Origin: JBFGCA01 sp041567315
Lineage (GTDB): Bacteria > Acidobacteriota > Thermoanaerobaculia > Multivoradales > JAHEKO01
DNA length: 36,971 nt
NCBI GenBank assembly: GCA_041567315.1
Contig: JBFGCA010000040.1
Location: 1 to 36,971, forward strand
Reading direction: 5' to 3'
The first letter of the stretch is position 1, and every line of letters begins with the position of its first letter. The notes below the pieces were generated by a model, which saw only the letters and a program-made list of their open reading frames with translations, had not been told where the DNA came from and ran no database searches. Below, one piece after another: positions 16,740 through 23,900 of this stretch. The position numbers were made by a program, and so were the translations under genes.

Positions 16740-17020
16740 AGATGTTGATGGTCATCATCGACGAGTCCAAGAAGGAGGAGCTGGAGGTCTTCCTCAGCCG
16801 CTCGGGCGTGCACGGCTACACTGAGCTTTCCCGCGCCTCCGGAATGGGGTCGAGCGGGCCCCGGCTGGGCTCCAGCGCCTTCCCCCGGACCTCGGCGGTG
16901 GTGTTCACGGTGCTCGACGAGGCGGCCCTCGAGCGCCTGCTGGCCGGGGTCGACGCCTTCTGCGAGAACTGCGGCGAGAAGCTCAAGATGATCGCCTGGG
17001 ACGCCACCGTCCTCAGGTAG
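16736..17020 (+). CDS. Small PII-like protein with a CxxC pair, in the efflux operon
   Basis: This 94-residue cytosolic protein starts MKMLMVIIDESKKEELEVFL, a first beta strand and helix like those of PII/CutA-type ferredoxin folds. A flexible Gly/Ser-rich loop (33-52) matches the T-loop position, and a second strand (SAVVFTVLDE) and helix follow. C76-x-x-C79 lies in FCENCGEKLK near the end. Small PII-like proteins (for example DUF3240) are known beside RND metal efflux genes, where a signalling or metal-sensing role is suspected. Its start overlaps the permease stop by four bases, so it is translationally coupled. Binding of a nucleotide or metal is inferred, not shown. Confidence 0.62.
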   Translation: MKMLMVIIDESKKEELEVFLSRSGVHGYTELSRASGMGSSGPRLGSSAFPRTSAVVFTVLDEAALERLLAGVDAFCENCGEKLKMIAWDATVLR

Positions 17021-17071
17021 GCGGCCGCGGCCGGCGGCCCATCCGGCAGCGGCCGATCCGGCCGCGTGCCG

Positions 17072-17087
17072 GGTGCGGCGCCGCACC
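17072..17087. other. 16-base perfect palindrome after the efflux operon
   Basis: GGTGCGGC followed directly by its reverse complement GCCGCACC lies 52 bases after the PII-like gene stop and 75 bases before the beta-helix gene. It could fold as a terminator stem without a T-run or serve as a dimeric repressor site. In DNA this GC-rich some palindromes arise by chance, so a function is unproven. Confidence 0.35.
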
Positions 17088-17092
17088 GGGCC

Positions 17093-17121
17093 TTCCAAGC
17101 GATGACCTTTCGCGGTATCTT
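17093..17121 (+). promoter_or_regulatory. Possible promoter of the beta-helix gene
   Basis: TATCTT at 17116-17121 matches four of six consensus -10 bases. TTCCAA at 17093-17098 is a weak -35 with the ideal 17-base spacer. A start about seven bases later gives a leader of about 20 bases carrying the GGGAGGA ribosome binding site at 17132-17138. Confidence 0.35.
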
Positions 17122-17146
17122 GCGGGCAGACGGGAGGACCCGACAA

Positions 17147-18319
17147 ATGACCGTTCGACGCTACTCCTCGGCTTCGAGGGCCTGTGTCCTGGCGGTCCTG
17201 GCGCTGGTCTCCACGCCCGCCGCGTGGTCGGCCACGATCGTCACCGGACCGGTGGGGAAGGCGGCCTTCCAGGCGCTCGTCGACGCCGCGGCGCCCGGCG
17301 ACCGCATCCGCTGCCAGGGCGGAATCTACGACTTCAGCGACCCGGGCGCGGTGCTGCTGACCAAGAGCGTCACCATCGTCGCCCAGACGCCGGCCAACCC
17401 CCCGCTCTTTGTCGGCAAGACGGTGGACGGGACGGTCGACGGCGACCCGGTCCAGGGCACCCCGCGGCTGACCGGCAACACCGCCTTCGCGGTGCCGCCG
17501 GGGGCCGTGGTGAGCGGGCTCAAACTGCAAAGGCTCCACTTCACCGGCTTCGAGCGCACGATCTCGGTGGGCGTCGGCCACGACATCGCCGTCGCCGGGT
17601 GCCCGCCCCTTGCCGGGGCGGACCTCGCCGACTTCGAGCTGACCGACAACGACTTCCGCAAGACCCGGCAGGGCCTGCAGGTCTTCGGTGGGCCGCTGCG
17701 GAGCTTCAAGCTGAAGGGCAATCGCATCGACACCACCGGCGTGGTCGGCTCCAACTTCGGGATCCTGATCGTCGGCGACTCGTTCGCCTGCCCGGTCGGC
17801 GGGGCGCTGGTCGACGCGGTGCGCCCGGCCGACGGTCAGATCAGCAACAACGTGGTCCTGTCCGGCGGCACCGGCATCGCCGTCTTCGGCGCCCGGCGGG
17901 TCTCGGTCAAGAACAACGAGGTCACCGCGGTCGACGTCGGCGTCTACCTGCGGGACCGCAAGGCGGCCGCCTTCGCGGACGACGGACCGATCGCCCTCGG
18001 GTCGGCCACCAACAACACCGTCGCCGCGGGGTTGATCGGCATCATGGGCGAAGGCCCGACCACCCTCGACGCGGTCTCGATCAAGAACAACGTCTTCGCG
18101 CCGTCGGTCTTCGACGTCTTCCTGCACCGCGGCGCCAACCGCTTCGTGCTCAAGGGCAACGTCTTTTCGGGGGCCTCGGTCCTGGCCGAGGTGTGGCTCG
18201 GCATCGACGAGACCAACCCGTTCGGCCTCGCCCCCGACTCCCACGACAACCACGTCACCGTGCCCGCCGGCACGCGGGTCTTCGACTTCGGCGTCGGCAA
18301 CGTGGTGGTCTTCAAGTAG
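17147..18319 (+). CDS. Secreted right-handed parallel beta-helix protein
   Basis: This 390-residue protein has a signal peptide (CVLAVLALVSTPAAWSA). The rest is built of repeated short units such as FELTDNDFRKTRQGLQVFGG, FKLKGNRIDTTGVVGSNFG, ISNNVVLSGGTGIAVFG and VSVKNNEVTAVDVGVYLRD. These are PbH1-type coils with an Asn ladder, as in NosD and pectate-lyase-like folds. It is exported, perhaps surface-bound, and could bind or cleave a polysaccharide; no catalytic triad is evident. ATG 17147 follows GGGAGGA with nine bases between, so the frame extending back to 17066 is not needed. It is convergent with the DinB-fold gene, 21 bases apart. Confidence 0.72.
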   Translation: MTVRRYSSASRACVLAVLALVSTPAAWSATIVTGPVGKAAFQALVDAAAPGDRIRCQGGIYDFSDPGAVLLTKSVTIVAQTPANPPLFVGKTVDGTVDGDPVQGTPRLTGNTAFAVPPGAVVSGLKLQRLHFTGFERTISVGVGHDIAVAGCPPLAGADLADFELTDNDFRKTRQGLQVFGGPLRSFKLKGNRIDTTGVVGSNFGILIVGDSFACPVGGALVDAVRPADGQISNNVVLSGGTGIAVFGARRVSVKNNEVTAVDVGVYLRDRKAAAFADDGPIALGSATNNTVAAGLIGIMGEGPTTLDAVSIKNNVFAPSVFDVFLHRGANRFVLKGNVFSGASVLAEVWLGIDETNPFGLAPDSHDNHVTVPAGTRVFDFGVGNVVVFK

Positions 18320-18340
18320 GGCGGGCGCGTCGCCGCCGGC

Positions 18341-18880
18341 TCAACCGCTCTGCGGGCGATCGTCGAGAACGGGCAGGTAGGCGCGCCACGGGCCGACGGC
18401 CTCGCCGTACTGCTTGGCCATGACGCGGGAGATCTGCGCGATGTGCCCGAGGTCGTGGACCGCCCAGGTGGCGATGAGCTGGGACATGGTGACCGGGCCC
18501 AGCTCTGGATGAAGCCCGCCCCTGGCCAGCTCGGCCTCGCCCAGGTTCATGCCTCGCAGGGTCTCGAGGTTGTCGCGCCGCAGCCTCTCGAACTGATCGA
18601 GCAGCTCGACGAGAGTCAGCCCCCTGCTGGCTTCGAACTGCGCGAAGCGGTCGAACGGGTCGAAGGGCCGCGCCTCGCCGTGCTCGAGGATGATCCGCGC
18701 CCGTGCGATCCAGTCGGTGCGCTCGCCGTGGATCAGGTGGCCCACCACGTCGTAGGGGCTCCAGCTCTCGCCCCCCTCGTTGCTCTCCACCCAGCCCGGC
18801 GACAGCCCGGTGAGCAGCGCCCGCAGGGTTGCCGGCGTCCGCTCGAGGATCGCCAGCGCCTCGTCGACCTCGAGGTCCAT
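18341..18880 (-). CDS. DinB-family protein (four-helix metal-binding fold)
   Basis: This 179-residue protein has the DinB/YfiT pattern. An N-terminal helix (EALAILERTPATLRALLTGL) leads to WSPYDVVGHLIHGE and a C-terminal WAVHDLGHIAQISRVMAKQY. His48, His142 and His146 fit the three metal ligands of the fold. Members include thiol-dependent transferases and many proteins of unknown role. ATG 18880 starts the first helix directly. The gene is divergent from the secreted protein at 19037, with 156 bases between. The substrate is unknown; the fold assignment is strong. Confidence 0.82.
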   Translation of the reverse strand: MDLEVDEALAILERTPATLRALLTGLSPGWVESNEGGESWSPYDVVGHLIHGERTDWIARARIILEHGEARPFDPFDRFAQFEASRGLTLVELLDQFERLRRDNLETLRGMNLGEAELARGGLHPELGPVTMSQLIATWAVHDLGHIAQISRVMAKQYGEAVGPWRAYLPVLDDRPQSG

Positions 18881-19036
18881 GACGCGAACCCTATCAGGCC
18901 ATGACGCGAGCCCGCGGGGCGGCGGCGCCGGGTGCCGGCTCTGGTACGCTGCCGCGACACGACAACCGGACGGACGGCCGCCCGCGGCTCAGGAGAGCGG
19001 GCGACGGATCCCGCGTCGACGAGGAGGGTCTGGAAG

Positions 19037-19834
19037 ATGAGCCGACAGGCAATCTGTGCGTTCCTGCTGGTGTTGCTGGCCGTTCTGACGCCGCCGCTGG
19101 CGGCCGAGAGCCACGAGGAGGCCGCGCCGGCCGCCCTCAACTTGTTCTACGTGTGGACCGACCACGTGGCGACCGCCAACGCCCACGACTACGAGCGTGA
19201 GGTGGGAGCGGTCCTCGCCAGGCTGAAGGCGACCGAGGAGGGCAAGAAGCTCCAGTTCATGGCCTTCTGGGGTCCCGAGGTGGGGTACGCCTACGCCATC
19301 CCGCTGGCCGACATGGCCGACTTCGTCCGCGCCAACCAGGACTTCATGGCGGCGACCGCGGCGATCGGCGGCATGGAGGCCTGGGACGCCTCCAACCAGT
19401 TCGTCGAGCACGGCTCCGGGCAACTCTTCCTGCTGCGCCCCGACCTCTCCTACACCCCGGCCAACCCGCGCCCCGCCGAGGCGAGCGGTCTCTTCCGCTG
19501 GTACAACTCCTGGTACGCGCGGCCCGAAAAGGAGGAGGAGATCGAGGCCGTCGCCAAGAAGTTCCAGGCGCTCTACAAAGAGAAGAACATCGACACCGGC
19601 TGGCGGGTCTACAAGGCGCTGACCGGCCCCGACCTGCCGCTCTACCTGGTCGTCGTCACCGCCGCCGACGCCGCCGACTACCACGCCAACGACGCCCGGG
19701 TGAACGGTCTGCTCGGCCAGCCCGCCCAGGACCTCTTTGCCGAGGCCAACGGCTACACCCGCCACCTCGAGCAGTCGTGGTCGATGATCCGCCCCGACCT
19801 GTCGATGGGCATGGACGGAGGCGAGTCCGAATAG
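19037..19834 (+). CDS. Secreted protein with two similar halves, unknown function
   Basis: This 265-residue protein has a signal peptide (AICAFLLVLLAVLTPPLAA). The mature protein shows two similar halves. The first has LNLFYVWTDHVATANAHDYE and FMAFWGPEVGYAYAIPLADM. The second has RWYNSWYARPEKEEEIEAVA and LPLYLVVVTAADAADYHAND. Each has a strand, a long helix, a strand with a Trp or Tyr, and a strand before a helix, which suggests duplicated ferredoxin-like alpha/beta barrel domains of the ABM/NIPSNAP kind. ATG 19037 follows GAGGAGGG with eight bases between. It is convergent with the CHAT gene, 18 bases apart. I cannot name a function. Confidence 0.55.
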   Translation: MSRQAICAFLLVLLAVLTPPLAAESHEEAAPAALNLFYVWTDHVATANAHDYEREVGAVLARLKATEEGKKLQFMAFWGPEVGYAYAIPLADMADFVRANQDFMAATAAIGGMEAWDASNQFVEHGSGQLFLLRPDLSYTPANPRPAEASGLFRWYNSWYARPEKEEEIEAVAKKFQALYKEKNIDTGWRVYKALTGPDLPLYLVVVTAADAADYHANDARVNGLLGQPAQDLFAEANGYTRHLEQSWSMIRPDLSMGMDGGESE

Positions 19835-19852
19835 GGGACAGGTACCGACGCG

Positions 19853-21172
19853 CTAGTCGCGCGGCAGCGCGCGCGGCAGGAAGTTGTCGGCGCCGCGGTA
19901 GAGCGAGTAGATCAGGCCCAGCGGGTTGTGGTGGCGCTCGAGCATCTCGCGGCGCACCCGGAAGAGCACCTCGCCCACTTTGTTGGCCTTGCCGCCGGCG
20001 AAGAAGGCGGAGAAGAAGCGGCGGGCGAACTCGCCGGCGAAGACCGCCGGCAGCTCGGTCTGGGCGCCGATGACGCTCGACGCCCCCAGCCCCAGCAGGG
20101 TGCGGCCGAAGCCGGCGTAGAAGATCGAGTTGAGCTGGCCCGAGCCGCAGGCGTTGAGCAGCACCAGCGGCCGGTGGGCGAACTCCCTCATGTCCATCCA
20201 CAGGGTGAGGTCGCCGGGGGTGATGCGAGCGGCTTCGACCGGCCGGTCGGTGAGCGCCAGATAGCTCTCGTCGACCCGGAAGCCGGTGAGGTCGCCCTCC
20301 TGCTCGGCGTGGCAGCAGAAGAACAGCACCTGCTCGCTGGCGGGGCCGTCGCGGAGCGCCGCGGCCAGCTCGGCCCGGGTGCCGCGGAGGCGGCGGACCA
20401 GCGACGCTTCCGGGTAGCTCTCGAACAGCTCGAGGACCGGTGCCAGGCAGGGCACGCCCAGGACGTCGTCGATCGTCCGGTCGAGCTGCAGGCCGACTTC
20501 GAGCGGCCGGCCGGCGGGGGCGGCCAGCTCGTTGCCCAGGCCGCCGGCGCCCGGGGGTGCGTGCTCGATCAGGTGCTGGAAACCCCAGAAGCCCTCGCGC
20601 CGCCAGTTGGCGCCGTCGGGCCCGGGATTGTCGGAGTAGATCAGGCTCCAGGGGGCGAAGAAGGAGTCCGAGGTCACCCGCAGCCAGCGGCTCCGGGCGC
20701 TCATCTGGCGGCGCAGGACCCGGCCGATCCGCCGTAGCCCCTCGTACCGCTCCGGGTTGCCGGGCGGCCGCGGGTAGAAGAGCGCCAGGAACAGCTTGGA
20801 GCCGGCCTCCGCCAGCTTGGGCACCGCCGCCGCGGCGAGCTCCGGGCGGGCCGCGAAGTCCCACTGGTCCTGGAACGGCAGCGCGCCGCCGTGCTCGAGG
20901 TCGACCAGGTGGGTGCGCCAGGCCTGCCGGCAGGCCTGGACCAACCCCCACAGCTCGGCCGCGCTGATCGGCAGATCGTGCTCGAGGTCGTCGCCGAAGG
21001 CGGCGGCCAGCTCCGGGTCGGCGGTCTGGACGGTGAGATGGAAGCGGTTGCCGTCGGGCTCGAGGAGCAGATGGAGGTCGCGGTCGTGGTTGGTCTCGTG
21101 GACGCCGCGGACGACCGCGAAGCCGGCGGCGGCGTCGTGATCGACGACCGGCTCGAGGTGCGCCTCGGGCAT
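19853..21172 (-). CDS. CHAT-domain caspase-like protease
   Basis: This 439-residue protein has a C-terminal CHAT domain, a caspase-fold cysteine protease. SDSFFAPWSLIYSDN matches the CHAT motif usually written (D/T)S-x-x-(F/I)-PWE-L-(L/I)-Y. The catalytic pair is His288 (FFCCHAEQEGD) and Cys342 (LVLLNACGSGQLNS), followed by LGLGASSVIGAQTELP. Residues 1-150 form a separate beta-rich then helical region (DLHLLLEPDGNRFHLTVQ, then LWGLVQACRQAWR). CHAT proteases act in bacterial conflict and cell-death systems and in type III-E CRISPR as TPR-CHAT. Its start overlaps the HEAT gene stop by one base (TGATG), so the two are coupled. Substrates are unknown. Confidence 0.85.
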   Translation of the reverse strand: MPEAHLEPVVDHDAAAGFAVVRGVHETNHDRDLHLLLEPDGNRFHLTVQTADPELAAAFGDDLEHDLPISAAELWGLVQACRQAWRTHLVDLEHGGALPFQDQWDFAARPELAAAAVPKLAEAGSKLFLALFYPRPPGNPERYEGLRRIGRVLRRQMSARSRWLRVTSDSFFAPWSLIYSDNPGPDGANWRREGFWGFQHLIEHAPPGAGGLGNELAAPAGRPLEVGLQLDRTIDDVLGVPCLAPVLELFESYPEASLVRRLRGTRAELAAALRDGPASEQVLFFCCHAEQEGDLTGFRVDESYLALTDRPVEAARITPGDLTLWMDMREFAHRPLVLLNACGSGQLNSIFYAGFGRTLLGLGASSVIGAQTELPAVFAGEFARRFFSAFFAGGKANKVGEVLFRVRREMLERHHNPLGLIYSLYRGADNFLPRALPRD

Positions 21173-23055
21173 CAGCCGCCTCCGGTGGCGGCCGCCGCCG
21201 GTGCGACGGCGGTCGCGGCCGCTTCCAGCTCGAGGTGGAGGGTCTGCAGCAGCTCCAGCTCGCGCGCCAGGCTGATGACGATCCGCAGCCGGCAGCGGCC
21301 GGGGCGGCGCGGCGTGACCTCCCAGGTCAGGATCGTCGAGGGCTCGAACCGTGGCAGCACCAGACGCTGGTGCCGGGGGGCGAGCGCCAGCTCGCGGCTG
21401 TAGAGGCTCACCACCAGCTCGAGCCGGGTACGGTCCCCCCAGTCGGGCTCGGCGAACGGCGTCGCCCCTCCGCCCGGGGTGCGATCGCGCCGCGGACCGA
21501 TCTGCAGGTGGAGGCTCGTCGGCCGGCCGACCACCAGCGGCAGCAGCGGCTCGGGCCCCTCGAGCCAGGTGTTGACGAAGCGCGACGCCGGGACCGCGTC
21601 CTCCCGCCCCAGCGGCTGGTCGCCCGATTCGGCCGACCGGAATGCGCCCTCGTCGATGAACTCGATCTCGCCCACCGGCACGTCGGCCGGTCCCGCTCCG
21701 CCGCCGAACATCGGCCCCGACTCTGAGCCGGCATAGCGGACCGCGTTCTCGATCATCCAGGCGGCGTGCCGCCGCTCCTCGGCCCGCGGCGTGGAGGCGA
21801 GCTCTTCCTGGAGCGTGGCGACCACCTCCGGGAGCTCGGCTTGCGAGATCGTCCAGGCGGCCTGGCTGGCGACGGCGTAGCCGGCGCCGCGGGTGGCCCG
21901 CAGGAGCGCCCGGACGTCGGGCCGCAAGGGGCGGCGCAGCCGTCCCAGGAGCGTCATCAACCAGTTGCCGAGCAGGATGCCGTCCATCCCCTCGTCGGCC
22001 GCGGCGCGCTCGAAGAGCCGGGTGATCAGCGGGTCGAGGGTCGCGGCGTCGAGCGCCGGCAGGGTCTCGAGCAGCTCCTCGCTGAGCTCGTACCAGTCCT
22101 CCCGCTGGACCGGAGGGCTGGTGGAGGCGGCGAGCTCTTCGGCGGCGGCGGCCGCCCGCCGGCGGCGCTCGGCGAGTTCGGGATCGGCGGCGGGCTCGTC
22201 GATCCGGTCCGCACCCTGGCGGGGCGGCGACGAACGCTCGGCTCGCCGCGAGGCGGCGAGGAGGTTGTGCGCCAGCTCTTCGGCCTGGCCGCCGAGGGTG
22301 GCCGCCTTGGCCTCGAGCCGCTCCTTGGCCGCCAGCGGCAGGGGACCGATCGAGGCGTAGAGGCTGGCCAATTCCACGGGGTCGCCGCCGACGCTCTTGG
22401 CGGTGCCGTCCCGGACCGCGTCGAGGGCGTCGAGCAGCGGTCGGACGCGGCCCGCCCGGGCCAGCGCGACGCCGGCAAACAGGCGGGTCTCGGCGCAGGG
22501 GTCGGCCGCGCTCGCCGTCCGCAGGATCGGGCTCTCGCCGGCCGCTTCGAGCTGGGTCAGCGAGAGCGCCGCCTCCAGCCGCGGCAGATCACGCTCGTAG
22601 TCGAGGGTCGGCTGGGCCCGGGGCAGCGGTAGCCAGGGGGCGACCCGGCGCAGGCCCGCCCGCAGGCGAGGCGGCTGCCACCAGCGAGGCAGCCCCTCGG
22701 CGACGATCGCCAGCAGGGTGTCGAGCGCCGCCGGGTCGCGCGCTCGGGCCAGGCTGTGGGCCGCCGCCCGCCGGGTGTCCTGGGTGTCAGCCTGGAGCAG
22801 CTCCCGCAGCCGCTGCCGCACCTCGCGTAGCGGCACGTAGGCCGCCGCCTCGATGACGTCGGTGGGCGGGGCGTCCGCAGCCAGCGCTTCGCGCACTCTC
22901 CGGCCCACCTCGCGCCAGGCCTCGGCGGTGAGCGGCAGCCGCACCGCCGCCCGCAGGGCGGCCAGTCGGACCGACTCGTCCGCGTCGTCGAGGGCCGCCA
23001 GCAGCGGCGCGACCCCGCCGGGGTCGAAAGAGCCGGAAGCGGTCACGGTGGTCAC
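21172..23055 (-). CDS. HEAT-repeat protein with C-terminal beta-rich domain
   Basis: This 627-residue protein has helical HEAT/ARM-type repeats over roughly residues 1-480, for example PLLAALDDADESVRLAALRA, DTRRAAAHSLARARDPAALD and TLQEELASTPRAEERRHAAW, with a charged linker near 270-310. Residues about 490-615 change character to beta strands: FVNTWLEGPEPLLPLVVG, RPTSLHLQIG, TRLELVVSLYS and EVTPRRPGRCRLRIVIS. This resembles a beta-sandwich seen near CHAT proteases. It may be a scaffold or sensor that hands a signal to the CHAT protein. The start is GTG 23055 with GAGG four bases upstream. It is 72 bases after the membrane protein stop. Confidence 0.7.
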   Translation of the reverse strand: MTTVTASGSFDPGGVAPLLAALDDADESVRLAALRAAVRLPLTAEAWREVGRRVREALAADAPPTDVIEAAAYVPLREVRQRLRELLQADTQDTRRAAAHSLARARDPAALDTLLAIVAEGLPRWWQPPRLRAGLRRVAPWLPLPRAQPTLDYERDLPRLEAALSLTQLEAAGESPILRTASAADPCAETRLFAGVALARAGRVRPLLDALDAVRDGTAKSVGGDPVELASLYASIGPLPLAAKERLEAKAATLGGQAEELAHNLLAASRRAERSSPPRQGADRIDEPAADPELAERRRRAAAAAEELAASTSPPVQREDWYELSEELLETLPALDAATLDPLITRLFERAAADEGMDGILLGNWLMTLLGRLRRPLRPDVRALLRATRGAGYAVASQAAWTISQAELPEVVATLQEELASTPRAEERRHAAWMIENAVRYAGSESGPMFGGGAGPADVPVGEIEFIDEGAFRSAESGDQPLGREDAVPASRFVNTWLEGPEPLLPLVVGRPTSLHLQIGPRRDRTPGGGATPFAEPDWGDRTRLELVVSLYSRELALAPRHQRLVLPRFEPSTILTWEVTPRRPGRCRLRIVISLARELELLQTLHLELEAAATAVAPAAAATGGG

Positions 23056-23127
23056 CCTACCTCGGCCGTCGCCCCTCGGCCGTGGCCGACGGCGGCGACG
23101 AGGCGCGGCCGTCGCCCGCCGGCCGGC

Positions 23128-23835
23128 TCACAGCAGCCGGGACGCGGCCAGCAGCTCCAGGTGGGCCCTCCGCATGGCGTCGATCTCGGCGCTGCCGGCT
23201 GGCGCCTCGCCGGGTCCGCCCAGGGTCTTCCGCTGGGGCTTGCCGGCGCCAGCCCCCGGCGGACCCAGCGCCGCGGTCATCGCCTGCATGCCGTTCTCGA
23301 TCGCCGTCTTGGCGATGCCGAGCTTCTTCTCCGCCTCCTGCTGCCCGCGGGCGCTCGCCTGGGCGGTCTCGCGGGCGCTCGCCGCACTGGCCACCGCCTG
23401 GTTGGCGGTCGCCTGCGCCTGGCCGCGGTCCAGCTCGGCCGACTCCGCCCGGCGCTCCGCCGGCACCCGGCCGAAGTAGTAGCCGAGCACGGTGCCGAGG
23501 ATCGGCAGCCCGTAGAGCATGATGTCCTTCTTTTGCGCGGCGTCGGCGGTGGCGAGGAAGGTCCACACCAGCATGCCGAGCGTGGCGAGCACGACCACGC
23601 CGGCGATCACCGTCGTCGTCGCCTCGCGCAGCGTGGCGATCTTCTCGTTCATCGGTGCCGGCGGGAACGTCGGCTTGTCGCCACCGGCTCCGGCGGCGGC
23701 GCTGCCGGCTGCTGCTCCCGCACCGCCGGCGTCCGGCTTGGTGCCCGCGCTCTCGCCTCCCGGCTTCTTCTGTTCACGGTTCGGCGCGTCCCCAGCGGCC
23801 GCCTGAGCGCCGGCCTGTGGCTCGTCGTTCGGCAT
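23128..23835 (-). CDS. Two-helix membrane protein with coiled-coil tail, in the CHAT operon
   Basis: This 235-residue protein begins with a disordered Ala/Gly/Pro-rich segment (1-60). Two membrane helices follow (VIAGVVVLATLGMLVWTFL and IMLYGLPILGTVLGYYFG), joined by a short charged loop. A long Ala/Gln/Glu-rich helix predicted to form a coiled coil comes next (AELDRGQAQATANQAVASAA onward). A low-complexity region and an amphipathic C-terminal helix (IDAMRRAHLELLAASRLL) end the protein. ATG 23835 has AGGAGG seven bases upstream. It is the first gene of the HEAT/CHAT cassette, so it could anchor or trigger those proteins at the membrane. No named family is recognised. Confidence 0.62.
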   Translation of the reverse strand: MPNDEPQAGAQAAAGDAPNREQKKPGGESAGTKPDAGGAGAAAGSAAAGAGGDKPTFPPAPMNEKIATLREATTTVIAGVVVLATLGMLVWTFLATADAAQKKDIMLYGLPILGTVLGYYFGRVPAERRAESAELDRGQAQATANQAVASAASARETAQASARGQQEAEKKLGIAKTAIENGMQAMTAALGPPGAGAGKPQRKTLGGPGEAPAGSAEIDAMRRAHLELLAASRLL

Positions 23836-23900
23836 CGTCAGCTCCTCCTGGAGTTCATCCTAGTCCAATGGACGGCCGGGCGGACTTCCACGACGGGCTC

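Noticed and set aside
13898..17020. Rightward frame of over 1,000 codons overlapping the permease and ending with the PII-like protein
   Set aside because: Only its last 94 codons are real. The rest is an Arg/Gly/Ala-rich out-of-frame reading of the permease.
19853..21172. CHAT protein as part of a type III-E CRISPR (TPR-CHAT) system
   Set aside because: There are no TPR units, no gRAMP-like effector and no CRISPR array nearby.
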